Of a DNA stretch of 64,000 nt, positions 25,779-34,417 are shown piece after piece. The notes beneath the pieces are model-generated. The model did not search any database. It saw only the letters and a list, made by a program, of their open reading frames with translations, and was not told the origin of the DNA. The DNA is from Phototrophicus methaneseepsis (lineage in GTDB: Bacteria > Chloroflexota > Anaerolineae > Aggregatilineales > Phototrophicaceae), in assembly GCF_015500095.1 (NCBI RefSeq), contig NZ_CP062983.1, positions 1,364,001 to 1,428,000 on the forward strand, read 5' to 3'. Position 1 is the stretch's first letter. Every line of letters starts with the position of its first letter. A program made the translations under genes and the position numbers.

Positions 25779-25809
25779 TTAACATAACGAAATATTTCTG
25801 TAGTACAAT
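25779..25809 (+). promoter_or_regulatory. Predicted sigma-70-type promoter of the PPC gene
   Basis: TTAACA (25779-25784) as -35 and TACAAT (25804-25809) as -10 have a 19-base spacer in very AT-rich DNA. Transcription would begin near 25816, which favours translation from the GTG at 25848 over the ATG at 25824. Confidence 0.5.
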
Positions 25810-25847
25810 GTCCTCGTTCGATAATGAATATCTCAATGAGGAAAACA

Positions 25848-26741
25848 GTGAAAGCAATCCTTCGTCCATTTATCTTGTCGGTAATCATTCTGATGTTTGC
25901 AACAACCAGCTTTGCGCAAGACCTTGTGAGCAACCCTGTAGCGCCTTCCACTTTGGATGACGTTGAGAGCGGTATCAACACAAGCATTGATCTGTCTATG
26001 TTGGTCAACAATGGTGTGGTAACAGGCTCCTTCCAGGGTGACGTCACAGCGCGCCTCTATTATTTCAATGGCAGCGCTGGTGATGTGGTGACAATTTCCA
26101 TGATTCAACAGAGCAATGACCTGGACCCTTACATCGTTTTGCTTGGCTCATTGGGCGAAGTTATCGCCGTCGATGATAACAGTGGCGAGGTCAATTTATC
26201 TGCTCAGATTCGTAATGTGGTGTTACCGGTGAGCGGGAGTTACTTTGTGATGGTGACAACGCCGCAATCCCTGAGCGGTGATGTCGCTATTACGACGGTT
26301 AGCGATAGTGAACTAGGTTATCTTGTGAGCCTTTCTGGTGCGACAACCCCGACCGATGTCGTCAACTTCGACCCAGATACCTACGCTGTCTATACAGGCA
26401 ACATCGCTACGGACGACATCGTCGATGGTTACAGCAGTGCGCAGGAACCTGTCTTCTACTTCCTCTACGATGGGATTGGTGGCGACTCCGTAAACCTGAA
26501 CCTGACCAGCGGTGATTTTGATACGGCTTTGCATGTGTTTGGCAACGGAGGCGACCGCCTGTTTGTCAACAATGACGCCAACGGGACCAACAGTGCTGTA
26601 GAAAACTTCAACATCCCTGAAACAAGCCAGTATCTCATCTTTGCGACGGATGCACGCTTTGAAGAAGCCCTGCTTGCCGATGGCAACTACAGAGGGGGTA
26701 ACTTCACACTCTCCATCAGCCGCCCTGGTGCGAGCGTCTAA
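25848..26741 (+). CDS. Secreted protein with two PPC (pre-peptidase C-terminal) domains
   Basis: An exported protein of about 297 residues. The signal peptide contains FILSVIILMFATTSFAQ. Two PPC-type beta-sandwich domains follow. The first (roughly residues 40-145) contains RLYYFNGSAGDVVTISM and DPYIVLLGSLGEVIAVDDNS. The second (roughly 190-295) contains PVFYFLYDGIGGDSVNLNLT and DTALHVFGNGGDRLFVNNDA. PPC domains usually accompany secreted peptidases, but no catalytic domain is present here. The start is GTG 25848, with GAGGA 5 bases upstream; ATGs at 25836 and 25824 are in frame alternatives. Confidence 0.8.
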   Translation: MKAILRPFILSVIILMFATTSFAQDLVSNPVAPSTLDDVESGINTSIDLSMLVNNGVVTGSFQGDVTARLYYFNGSAGDVVTISMIQQSNDLDPYIVLLGSLGEVIAVDDNSGEVNLSAQIRNVVLPVSGSYFVMVTTPQSLSGDVAITTVSDSELGYLVSLSGATTPTDVVNFDPDTYAVYTGNIATDDIVDGYSSAQEPVFYFLYDGIGGDSVNLNLTSGDFDTALHVFGNGGDRLFVNNDANGTNSAVENFNIPETSQYLIFATDARFEEALLADGNYRGGNFTLSISRPGASV

Positions 26742-26766
26742 CAACGTCGACGGTAACAAAGTAAGC

Positions 26767-26798
26767 AAAAAAGCAGGCCCATATGGACCTGCTTTTTT
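26767..26798. terminator. Strong bidirectional terminator
   Basis: AAAAAAGCAGG (26767-26777) pairs with CCTGCTTTTTT (26788-26798), and CC/GG pairs extend it inside the loop after one mismatch. A and T tracts on either side serve both the plus-strand PPC gene and the converging ychF gene. Confidence 0.9.
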
Positions 26799-26837
26799 AT
26801 TTGTTATAGATCGTGGTGAACTTCTGCCGATGAGCCA

Positions 26838-27917
26838 TTAGCCACTGTGGCGGAACACCATCACATCGCCATCTTGCACGACGTATTCTTTACTCTCCAG
26901 GCGCATCTTACCCGCAGATTTCACAGCCGCTTCGCTGCCCAACGTCACCAAATCCGTGTAAGGCGTCACTTCTGCCCGGATGAAGCCCTTTTGAATATCG
27001 CCATGGATAGCTCCGGCAGCCTCAAAGGCTGTTGCCCCTACCGGGATGGTCCAGGCGCGGACTTCTTTTTCGCCCGCCGTCAGGAAGGAGTGAATACTCA
27101 CCAGCTCATAAGAGAGTTTGACGACGCGCGAGGCGCTCAGTTCTGTGATGCCGTATTCTTCCATGAACATCTCGGCATCTTCAGCATCCAATTGGGCCAG
27201 GTCTGCTTCTAGCGCGGCTTGCAGGGCGATATGATTAGCCCGCTTATAATCATAGCTGACCTGATCATCACCCGGTTTACGCTCATCGCCCAGGTTCAGC
27301 ACAATCAGGACGGGCTTCAACGTCATAAAGCCGAAGCCGCCAATCATCTTGCGCTGTTTATCTGTGATTTCCAGGTCGCGCAGCGGGTGGCCTTGGTCGA
27401 GATGGGCCTTGAATGTTTCCATCAGGGGCTTCTCGTCCATCAAGTTCTGGTCAGCGCGCTTGCCTTTTAGCTTAAGCTCGGATTCAATCTTCTCCAGGCG
27501 ATTTTCTACCGCGACGAGATCCAGCAGCAGCAGCTCGCTGTCGAGTGTTTCCAGGTCGCGCTGAGGGTCCACCGTCTGGTAAGGATGGGGCACTGTGGGG
27601 CTTTCGAAGGCGCGTATAACGTGCACGAAGCCATCCACCTGTGAGAGTTCATTACGCAGTGGCCCCGCCATACCCCCTTCGCCGATGCCCTTATCCAGGC
27701 CGCCGATGTCGGTATATGTAATGGTCGCGTAGACTTTCTTCTTCGCGTCATACATGTCTTCCAGCACGTCGAGCCGCTCATCGGGCACATTGACGACGGC
27801 GGTATTCACATGAAATTGACCGCTGGAGACAGCGCTCGTCTCGTAGTCACCGCCTGTTAAGGCGTTGAACAACGTTGTTTTCCCGCTGTTGGGCAAGCCA
27901 ATAATGCCTAAACGCAT
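26838..27917 (-). CDS. ychF: Ribosome-binding ATPase/GTPase YchF (OLA1)
   Basis: YchF is a universally conserved P-loop NTPase of the Obg-like group that binds ribosomes and hydrolyses ATP. G1 is LPNSGKTTLF right at the start and switch-II/G3 is TDIGGLDKG. The coiled-coil arm spans residues about 125-205. The C-terminal TGS domain runs from around AWTIPVGATAFEAAGAIHGD to YVVQDGDVMVFRHSG. I chose ATG 27917 (MRLGIIGLPNSGK) to give the normal 359-residue length. The frame extends 45 bases upstream without homology. Confidence 0.95.
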   Translation of the reverse strand: MRLGIIGLPNSGKTTLFNALTGGDYETSAVSSGQFHVNTAVVNVPDERLDVLEDMYDAKKKVYATITYTDIGGLDKGIGEGGMAGPLRNELSQVDGFVHVIRAFESPTVPHPYQTVDPQRDLETLDSELLLLDLVAVENRLEKIESELKLKGKRADQNLMDEKPLMETFKAHLDQGHPLRDLEITDKQRKMIGGFGFMTLKPVLIVLNLGDERKPGDDQVSYDYKRANHIALQAALEADLAQLDAEDAEMFMEEYGITELSASRVVKLSYELVSIHSFLTAGEKEVRAWTIPVGATAFEAAGAIHGDIQKGFIRAEVTPYTDLVTLGSEAAVKSAGKMRLESKEYVVQDGDVMVFRHSG

Positions 27918-27970
27918 GGGTCTTATTATCCCTTGTCTGATAGCTGATTTGCATGAAGGCACTCAGTATA

Positions 27971-28023
27971 AAGGCAAGTGCCTGCCTTGTCAGCGGTCAG
28001 GGCAGGCGTTTAACGGCCTGACC
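27971..28023 (-). terminator. Two adjacent hairpins, possible terminator of the AEC gene
   Basis: AAGGCA/TGCCTT (27971-27976 with 27983-27988) and GGTCAGG/CCTGACC (27995-28001 with 28017-28023) lie between the AEC stop and ychF. On the minus strand the distal hairpin is followed by TTTAT. Termination is plausible but the T run is short. Confidence 0.45.
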
Positions 28024-28068
28024 AGTGCAAAAATGGGCCTGCAAGCTGCAAATTCGCGTGATATGCGC

Positions 28069-28998
28069 CTATTGCATCAGGATCGTAAACAGAATGCTCA
28101 GCGAGAGGGCACTGCCGACCGTCGTCAACAAAATCACTGGTGTGACGAAATCCGCATCGCTGCCATATTCATGAGAGAGCACTGCGGAGTTCACGGCGGT
28201 TGGCATACTCATGACCAGCATCAATACCAGGAAGGCCGTCCCGTTGACGTGCGTCAAGCGTGTAATCAGGAAGACGACGAACGGTGGCAGGAAAAGCCGC
28301 GACACAGACGCCAGCACAATCGCGCGGATATAAGCCGGGGAGAGCTGCTTCACGGTAATGCGGCTGAGCTGGACGCCCAACAGCAAGACAAGAATCGGCA
28401 CAGCGCCATTACTCAGCACTTCGACAGTGCGCAGTAAAGGCAGGGGCACCGGGATATGCGTCAGATTGAAGAAGAAGCCCAACGCAGTCGCATAGGGCAG
28501 CGGGTTTTTAACGATATTTTTGAGGCCCTCTAACGCGCTCGATGATCCAGAAGATGCGATATAAATACCGAGCGTATTCGTCACAATCGCGGAGAAGACC
28601 ACAATAATCGTCGCGTACTTCATGCCAGCATCGCCAATAGCGAATTCCACAAACGGCAGGCCGAAGTTGCCTGTATTGGTTAGCAGGACAGTCAGCACAA
28701 AGGCGCTGCGCGTCTTCGGCCCCAGTTCGGGTTGTAATCGGGCCATATTCCAGCCCAAAAAGGCCATTGTCGAGAGCGTCAGGACGACGGTTAGCCCGAT
28801 AGGGATAATCTCACTAAGCTGGATGCTGCTGGTGGCGATACTTTCGAAGACCAGGGGTGGCAGAAACACATACAGGGAGATGCGGGCCAGCGTGCGTGGA
28901 TCAGGATGAAATTTATGCCCAAACCAGGCGCCGACAGCAACGCAAAGCAAGATCGGTGTAATCGTATTGAAAGCTGTATTCAGCACTTCTGCAATCAT
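28069..28998 (-). CDS. AEC family transporter (auxin efflux carrier fold)
   Basis: A 309-residue membrane protein with about ten TM helices in two halves. The characteristic start is VLNTAFNTITPILLCVAVGAWF, and the loop YVFLPPLVFESIAT is family-typical. The middle NTGNFGLPFVEFAIGD carries the N-x-G-N-x-G-L-P motif of the AEC crossover helix. The second half has LLLGVQLSRI and the ending MSMPTAVNSAVLSHEYGSDA. Bacterial members export or exchange small organic acids such as malate, and the cargo here is unknown. The divergence of neighbouring functions gives no clue. Confidence 0.9.
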   Translation of the reverse strand: MIAEVLNTAFNTITPILLCVAVGAWFGHKFHPDPRTLARISLYVFLPPLVFESIATSSIQLSEIIPIGLTVVLTLSTMAFLGWNMARLQPELGPKTRSAFVLTVLLTNTGNFGLPFVEFAIGDAGMKYATIIVVFSAIVTNTLGIYIASSGSSSALEGLKNIVKNPLPYATALGFFFNLTHIPVPLPLLRTVEVLSNGAVPILVLLLGVQLSRITVKQLSPAYIRAIVLASVSRLFLPPFVVFLITRLTHVNGTAFLVLMLVMSMPTAVNSAVLSHEYGSDADFVTPVILLTTVGSALSLSILFTILMQ

Positions 28999-29002
28999 GG
29001 CT

Positions 29003-29086
29003 TTATTGCTTTGCTCCTAGGGGGGTGCTGCTGCGTCGGGAGATGAGTAACCGTTGGCGTCGATGAAGGGGAGCGGTTGCTTGCAT
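29003..29086 (-). other. Possible 27-codon leader peptide upstream of the AEC gene
   Basis: A small frame starting MQATAPLHRRQRLLIS, rich in Arg, ends at a TAA 4 bases before the AEC start codon. AGGA lies about 8 bases before its ATG. Its close apposition could allow translational coupling. With only 27 codons it may be chance. The rest of the 289-base gap from the AEC gene to livF holds only the Liv terminator. Confidence 0.25.
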
Positions 29087-29242
29087 GGGGTTGTCCTGCT
29101 TTTGTCGCTTACTGGTCGATAGATGCTGTATCAAACCCCCTGAGTATATCCCATTCACTTGCACAGAACTGTGTACAAACTGGCTAATTGGCCTTATAAC
29201 GCCATCGTGATAACAGCCTATATCGTGGTCTCTGTTCGTAAT

Positions 29243-29267
29243 AAAAAAGCACGGCTCTTGCCGTGCT
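29243..29267 (-). terminator. Rho-independent terminator of the Liv operon
   Basis: On the minus strand AGCACGGC-AAGA-GCCGTGCT forms an 8-bp perfect stem with a 4-base loop, followed by TTTTTAT. It lies 20 bases past the livF stop. Confidence 0.9.
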
Positions 29268-29287
29268 CTTATCGTCAGCCGCGCTAT

Positions 29288-29992
29288 CTACCCCAGATAA
29301 GCAGATAAGATTGCTGGATCAGAGCGAAGTTCTTCAGCCGTACCCTGGTTCACGATCTGCCCCCGATCCAGTACATAGACGTAATCGGCAATTTGTAGGG
29401 CTTTACGGGCGTTTTGCTCCACCAACAGGATGGGGATACCCTGTGCTTTGATCTCTGCAATGATCTGGAAGACTTCGTTCACCAGTAGCGGGGCTAGCCC
29501 CATACTCGGTTCATCCAGCATGAGCAAACGCGGGCGCATCATCAGAGCACGCCCGACAGCCAGCATTTGCTGCTCGCCCCCACTGAGTAAACCGGCTTTT
29601 TGCGTACGTCGTTCATTCAATCGTGGGAAGCGTGTGAAGATATTTGCCAGGTCTTCGTCGATCTTCTCGCCACGGCGGATGTGCGTGCCGATAGTCAGGT
29701 TTTCCATAACGGACATATTCGCGATGAGCTGGCGGCCTTCTGGCACCTGGATGAGGCGCAGCTTCGTCACGCGGTCTGCTCGCCATCCTGTGATGTCCTG
29801 GCCCATAAAGCGTACACTGCCACTGACAGGCTTGAGCAATCCCGTAATGGTGTTGATCGTGGTGCTTTTGCCTGCGCCATTGGCACCGATCAACGTCACA
29901 ACCTGGCCTTCTTCGACCATAAAGGAGATGCCGCGCAGGGCTTTGATCGCCCCATAATTGGTTTGCAGGTTTTCGACTTCTAATAACGCCAT
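29288..29992 (-). CDS. livF: Branched-chain amino-acid ABC transporter ATP-binding protein LivF
   Basis: The smaller of the two Liv ATPases, 234 residues. It has the opening LEVENLQTNYGAIKALRGIS, Walker A GANGAGKST, signature LSGGEQQMLAVGRALM, Walker B LLMLDEPSMGL and switch His/Gln in LLVEQNARKAL. The standard C-terminus VLDRGQIVNQGTAEEL is present. It is the last gene of the operon, with a terminator 20 bases downstream, and lies 84 bases after livG. Together with LivG it powers uptake of branched-chain amino acids or related amides. Confidence 0.93.
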   Translation of the reverse strand: MALLEVENLQTNYGAIKALRGISFMVEEGQVVTLIGANGAGKSTTINTITGLLKPVSGSVRFMGQDITGWRADRVTKLRLIQVPEGRQLIANMSVMENLTIGTHIRRGEKIDEDLANIFTRFPRLNERRTQKAGLLSGGEQQMLAVGRALMMRPRLLMLDEPSMGLAPLLVNEVFQIIAEIKAQGIPILLVEQNARKALQIADYVYVLDRGQIVNQGTAEELRSDPAILSAYLG

Positions 29993-30076
29993 ACGTGCTC
30001 GCTCTCGTGATGATGCCGGGGTGATGCCCGATAACGGGTGCTGCCGCCCTGGCAGATGCAGGTGGGCACAACCGGC

Positions 30077-30850
30077 CTATATCAATTCACTATCTTCTTT
30101 GCCGAGGTAGGCTTCTACAACGATGGGATTATCACGGATTTCCGCCGGGGTGCCATGGGCGATGATCTTGCCAAAGTTCAATACATACACCTCGTCACAG
30201 ACCTGATGAATCAGCGACATATCATGTTCAATCACCAGCACGGATAAATCATGGTGCGATTGCATCAGCATCAGGATTTGATCGCCCAGCGCGCGCGTTT
30301 CAGTCGGGTTCATCCCCGCGGTGGGTTCATCCAGCAGCAGCAGGCGTGGCTCTGTGGCAAAGGCACGGGCCATCTCCAAACGACGCTGATCGCCATAAGG
30401 CAGGCTCTCCGCCGGGGCCTCGGCTACATCCTGCAAGCGAAATTGGTCTAACAGAGCGTCAGCTTCAGCTTCAAATTGGTGTGTCTCTCGCCGGAAAGCA
30501 GGGGTATAGAAGATCGACGAGAGGATGCTGGATGTGCCCCGTTTGTGCTGCGCGACCATGAGATTTTCACGCGTGGTCATCTCGCCAAACAGGTGAATAT
30601 TCTGGTATGTGCGCGCGATGCCTAACCGGGTGACTTTATGAGGTGGCATCTTTTGAATAGACATGCCATCGAAGTGAATCGTCCCGCTCGTAGGATGGTC
30701 CAGCCCACTGATGACGTTAATGAGCGTCGTCTTGCCCGCGCCATTGGGGCCAATCAAGCCCACGACGCGCCCATCCGGCACCGTAATCGTCACATCAGAG
30801 AGCGCTTGCAACCCACCGAAGCGGCGCGAGACATCTTGTAACTTAAGCAT
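30077..30850 (-). CDS. livG: Branched-chain amino-acid ABC transporter ATP-binding protein LivG
   Basis: The larger Liv ATPase, 257 residues. Its motifs are Walker A GPNGAGKTTLINVISG, the family loop RLGIARTYQNIHLFGEMTTR, signature LPYGDQRRLEMARAFA, Walker B LLLLDEPTAGMN and the His in VLVIEHDMSLI. LivG differs from LivF in its insertion around FRRETHQFEAEADALLDQF, which is present here. It overlaps the 3' end of livM by 8 bases. Confidence 0.93.
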   Translation of the reverse strand: MLKLQDVSRRFGGLQALSDVTITVPDGRVVGLIGPNGAGKTTLINVISGLDHPTSGTIHFDGMSIQKMPPHKVTRLGIARTYQNIHLFGEMTTRENLMVAQHKRGTSSILSSIFYTPAFRRETHQFEAEADALLDQFRLQDVAEAPAESLPYGDQRRLEMARAFATEPRLLLLDEPTAGMNPTETRALGDQILMLMQSHHDLSVLVIEHDMSLIHQVCDEVYVLNFGKIIAHGTPAEIRDNPIVVEAYLGKEDSELI

Positions 30851-31832
30851 CGACAGGGTCCTCCTCTGCGGCTGTAAGGGCTGGTTCGCGCTTTACATAA
30901 CGCCGCCAGACCTGCTGCAAGCCTTTGGGGTTCACCAGCCCACCCGGCAAGAACAGAATCGTTCCCAACAGAATAGCCCCTGTGACCACGCCGCGATACT
31001 GGCTGGAAAAACGCAAAATTTCCGGCAGCGCTGTTAAAACCATGCCACCGACGATAGGCCCCAGCCACGTGGACGTCCCACCCAGGACCGCATAAGCCAG
31101 AATATCGACAGTCTTGGCGAAGTCGAAGGCATTCGGCACGATGATGCGCGTCAGATGCCCATTGAATGCGCCTGCTGCCCCAGCCAGAATAGCGCTGAGG
31201 ATAAAGACCATATTTTTGACGTAGACGACGTTGATACCTAAATTTGATGCTGCACGTTCATCCTGACGAACGGCTGACATTGCCCGCCCAAAACGGGAGT
31301 GGTGCAGCCGGATAATGAGAAACACAGCGACAATCAGGAAGATGATGAGCATCCATGTTTCCGTTAGCTGGGGCACATTTTTGATGCCACGCGCGCCATT
31401 GAGCAATTCAAAGCGCACGCGTTCCCCATTGCTGAATAGCTCCAGTATGCTCTCGACCATCTTGTCGAAGTTGAGCGCAATAATGCGGATGACTTCGCCA
31501 AAGCCAATGGTCGCAATGGCGAGGTAAATATCTTTGAGGCGCAGCGTTGGCAAGCCAATGGGGATCGCAACCAGCGCGCACACTGTCATGGCTATCAGCA
31601 TCGCGATGCCCAACGGCACATCAAATTGTGTCGTCAGCACAACAGAGACATAAGCGCCAATCGCCATAAAGCCTGCATTCGCCAGCGAGAGCATGCCTGT
31701 GTAGAGCGTCAGGTAAACGCTGAGGCCCAATATCGCGCTGACGAGCATAAACTGAAAGACGGGTTCGGTGATGCCAATCGGACGCAGGACCTGAATCAAA
31801 GCATCGATGAGGAGGTTCATGCCATCGATCAT
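30843..31832 (-). CDS. livM: Branched-chain amino-acid ABC transporter permease LivM
   Basis: A 329-residue permease with about nine TM helices. The LivM signature stretch is GRAMSAVRQDERAASNLGIN, followed by NMVFILSAILAGAAGAFNG. VLGGTSTWLGPIVGGMVLTA lies near the end. The charged tail (REPALTAAEEDPVDA) overlaps the livG start. The frame starts at 31832, and an ATG at 31820 (MNLLIDAL) is an alternative. It is 3 bases from the livH stop. Confidence 0.92.
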   Translation of the reverse strand: MIDGMNLLIDALIQVLRPIGITEPVFQFMLVSAILGLSVYLTLYTGMLSLANAGFMAIGAYVSVVLTTQFDVPLGIAMLIAMTVCALVAIPIGLPTLRLKDIYLAIATIGFGEVIRIIALNFDKMVESILELFSNGERVRFELLNGARGIKNVPQLTETWMLIIFLIVAVFLIIRLHHSRFGRAMSAVRQDERAASNLGINVVYVKNMVFILSAILAGAAGAFNGHLTRIIVPNAFDFAKTVDILAYAVLGGTSTWLGPIVGGMVLTALPEILRFSSQYRGVVTGAILLGTILFLPGGLVNPKGLQQVWRRYVKREPALTAAEEDPVDA

Positions 31833-31835
31833 GCG

Positions 31836-32759
31836 CTATGCCCTCGTGTTTTCTGGTTGGCCGAGCAGCCCTTGTGGGCGCACCAGCAATACCACAAATA
31901 AGAGCACAAACACAATCGCATTGCTATAACTGCTGCCTCCGGCGGCGATGCTGATCGTTTGTAAGGCCGCTACGATGAAGCCTCCAAGAACGGCCCCCTG
32001 TATACTGCCCATGCCACCCAACACAATGGCCGTCAGGCCCACCAGCGCGACATTCTCACCGATGAAGGGGTCTACCTTGCGGAAGGCCACGCCGTACAAC
32101 ATCCCCGCCATCCCGCCGAAGATGCCCGCCAGGAAGAACGTCAGCACGAAAATACGGCTAACGGGAATGCCGAGTAGGCTGGCAATGCGCTCGCTGAAGG
32201 CGACGGCGCGCATATGCTGGCCGATTTGCGTCCGGGTGACCATGTATTGCAGCAAGACCATCGTCACCAGCGCAATCACCAGGATGACAATACGAATCGG
32301 TTGGATGCGTAAGCCAATATCATCCAGCACAATCGTCTCTGTAGACATGCCAGGGAATAGAACCAGGTCCAGCGGATAATAAGCCTCGGTCCGGTTATAG
32401 ATCTGCTGGAACAATAACTGGGCGATGTTGACCAGCAAAATCGAGGCACCAATGCTGCTGATGAGCTGGGAAATACGGGCAGCGTTCCGTCGTCGCAATG
32501 GCCGGAATGCAATGAATTCCAGCAGCACGCTCAGTAATCCGCCGCCGAGAGCCCCGAGTAACAGGGCAAGGAGAGGTGGCAGTTGCCACTGTTCCACTGC
32601 GAGTAAGCCAATGAAGGCCCCCCACATGAAGATCGCGCTGTGGGCCAGGTTGAGCACCCCCAACACGCTGAAAACCAGCGCATACCCCAGCGCGAACAAC
32701 GCATATATCGCACCAAGCAAGATTGCGTTGACCGTTTGTTGTAAGAAGATTGATTCCAT
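31836..32759 (-). CDS. livH: Branched-chain amino-acid ABC transporter permease LivH
   Basis: A 307-residue permease from the ATG at 32759 (MESIFLQQTVNAIL), which puts the first TM helix in the usual place. The open frame extends 30 bases upstream without homology. LivH landmarks are YALVFSVLGVLNLAHSAIFM, the cytoplasmic loop GQHMRAVAFSERIASLLGIP and VLGGMGSIQGAVLGGFIVAA. Together with LivM it forms the membrane channel. It is 67 bases downstream of the binding-protein gene. Confidence 0.93.
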   Translation of the reverse strand: MESIFLQQTVNAILLGAIYALFALGYALVFSVLGVLNLAHSAIFMWGAFIGLLAVEQWQLPPLLALLLGALGGGLLSVLLEFIAFRPLRRRNAARISQLISSIGASILLVNIAQLLFQQIYNRTEAYYPLDLVLFPGMSTETIVLDDIGLRIQPIRIVILVIALVTMVLLQYMVTRTQIGQHMRAVAFSERIASLLGIPVSRIFVLTFFLAGIFGGMAGMLYGVAFRKVDPFIGENVALVGLTAIVLGGMGSIQGAVLGGFIVAALQTISIAAGGSSYSNAIVFVLLFVVLLVRPQGLLGQPENTRA

Positions 32760-32826
32760 GCGGGTTACGTGTGAAAAGGGGCGCAGCAAACCACGCCCCT
32801 GTATCCTATATACACATCAATACGGG

Positions 32827-34047
32827 TTATTCAGATTCTTCCATGTCTTCTGCGCCCAAAACTGCGAAAGCACCATCTTGCACAATCTGCACAACAGGAT
32901 CATGGATTGGATCACGTGTTTCTGAGAATGAGAACGTGCCTAATGGTGTTTCCAGGTCTGTGATAGCGGCCAGCGCATCGCGTATGTCGCTGCGTTCTGC
33001 GGAGTTCGCACAGCGGATTGCCGTTGCGAACAGCCACGCGCCTGTGTAAGCCTGGGTCGCAAATTGATCTGGGGCATTGCCATAGGCTTCTTCATAAGCT
33101 GTTTCGTAGGCTTCGCTGTACGGGTTGGTGCTGGCGACATTCCATGCTGCACCGACGATCACACCTTCGGATGCCTCGCCCGTTTGCTCGATGGTATCCG
33201 GTGAGTTAAAGCCATTACCACCAATGATTGCGCCTTCAAAGCCTAAATCGCGGGCCTGGATGATGATCTGGACAGCCTCCGCGGATAGAGCGCTGACAAT
33301 GAGGGCATCCGGGTCATTATTGAGCAGGTTCGTCAATTGGGCGCTGAAATCGACATCTTCGCGGGAGAAGGTTTCTTCGCCAACGATCTCAATGCCGTTT
33401 TCGTCCAGCGCTTCGATGAAGACATCATACCCACTCAGTGTGAAGTCATCATCATCGCCATACAGCACGCCGACGCGCTCCAGGCCGAGGATTTCTACGG
33501 ATTGGGCAATCGTGCCAGGGATAACAGATGCTTCTGGCAGGCTGTCGCGGAAGACGAAGTCACCCATATCTGTGATGCCAATCGCGGTGTTACTGGTCCC
33601 CATCACAGGGGTACCATTTTCCTGGGCGATAGGATCTGCGGAGAATGCTTCTGTAGAGAGGGTCGGCCCAAGCACGGCGACAACGCCATCTTCTTCAACG
33701 AGTTTGGTCATCGCGTTGATGGCCTGTTCCGCATCACCTGCGGAATCTTCGAAGATCGCTGTCAGGGTTGTGCCTTCACCCAGGTAAGCAGACCCGTTGA
33801 TTTCTTCAAGCGCCAGTTGGACAGCTTGTTGTTGTGGGCCACCATAGACGGAAATCGGGCCGGAAAGGCTGTAAATCACGCCGAGATTGATTTCTTCTGG
33901 CAAATTATCGGGCGTTTCACAGGTTTCCCAGGCACCCATTTGTACCTCGTCCATAGCCTCGTCCGTTGCATCATCCTGTGCAAGGACTGCCACAGGGAAC
34001 AGAAGCAAGAGTACGAGCACAAATGCACAACACTTTCGGGTATTCAT
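32827..34047 (-). CDS. Branched-chain amino-acid-type ABC substrate-binding protein (LivJ/K-like)
   Basis: A 406-residue exported binding protein and first gene of the Liv operon. The signal peptide is CAFVLVLLLLFPVAVLAQ, followed by an acidic spacer. The periplasmic-binding type I fold starts at INLGVIYSLSGPISVYGGP. VAVLGPTLSTEAFSADPIA and AILGGNGFNS-like segments match the ligand cleft of LivJ/AmiC relatives. These also bind amides, urea or aromatic acids, so the ligand is not certain. A very strong AGGAAGGA lies before the ATG. Confidence 0.9.
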   Translation of the reverse strand: MNTRKCCAFVLVLLLLFPVAVLAQDDATDEAMDEVQMGAWETCETPDNLPEEINLGVIYSLSGPISVYGGPQQQAVQLALEEINGSAYLGEGTTLTAIFEDSAGDAEQAINAMTKLVEEDGVVAVLGPTLSTEAFSADPIAQENGTPVMGTSNTAIGITDMGDFVFRDSLPEASVIPGTIAQSVEILGLERVGVLYGDDDDFTLSGYDVFIEALDENGIEIVGEETFSREDVDFSAQLTNLLNNDPDALIVSALSAEAVQIIIQARDLGFEGAIIGGNGFNSPDTIEQTGEASEGVIVGAAWNVASTNPYSEAYETAYEEAYGNAPDQFATQAYTGAWLFATAIRCANSAERSDIRDALAAITDLETPLGTFSFSETRDPIHDPVVQIVQDGAFAVLGAEDMEESE

Positions 34048-34074
34048 GGCAGTTCCTTCCTAAAAAATTTAGTT

Positions 34075-34084
34075 GGTATATACC
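34075..34084. promoter_or_regulatory. 10-bp palindrome upstream of the Liv binding-protein gene
   Basis: GGTATATACC is a perfect palindrome 28 bases before the start codon, in the predicted leader or promoter. It may be an operator; there is no independent support. Confidence 0.3.
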
Positions 34085-34216
34085 GCCAAGTAAGTTTAAC
34101 AGCCGCTACAGAATGTGCAATAAAGTAGACTTAGAGTTGGATGACGATAGTCGATAGAACGGGTTGATGGCGGCAGCTGTGTCGATAAGAGGGCGGTTGT
34201 TATCCTATCTGCAATA

Positions 34217-34248
34217 ATTATACAACAGACAAGAAAACGCATCTTGTC
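34217..34248 (-). promoter_or_regulatory. Possible promoter element and hairpin between kinase operon and Liv operon
   Basis: The 370-base gap 34048-34417 has a minus-strand TATAAT at 34217-34222, without a good -35. Directly upstream is a 7-bp hairpin GACAAGA/TCTTGTC (34228-34234 with 34242-34248). The hairpin could end the kinase transcript. The TATAAT could start a Liv transcript with a leader of about 160 bases. I see no gene in the rest of the gap. Confidence 0.35.
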
Positions 34249-34417
34249 GTCTAGGGGAATACTGTCTGATATGCCACTCGTGCGCTGGCAATCAGGCAAA
34301 TGATGCAGATGAAAGTGAGCAATGGCCGTGCTATAAAGCCTATGTTGCAGCGTTTAATCAAGCATGTTCTGATCGTGCAATGAGTGCATGTAGGGCAATT
34401 GATGTAGCCATCAATGG

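Noticed and set aside
29613-30071. Alternative frame within livF
   Set aside because: Shadow of a clear ABC ATPase gene, with low-complexity composition from frame shift.
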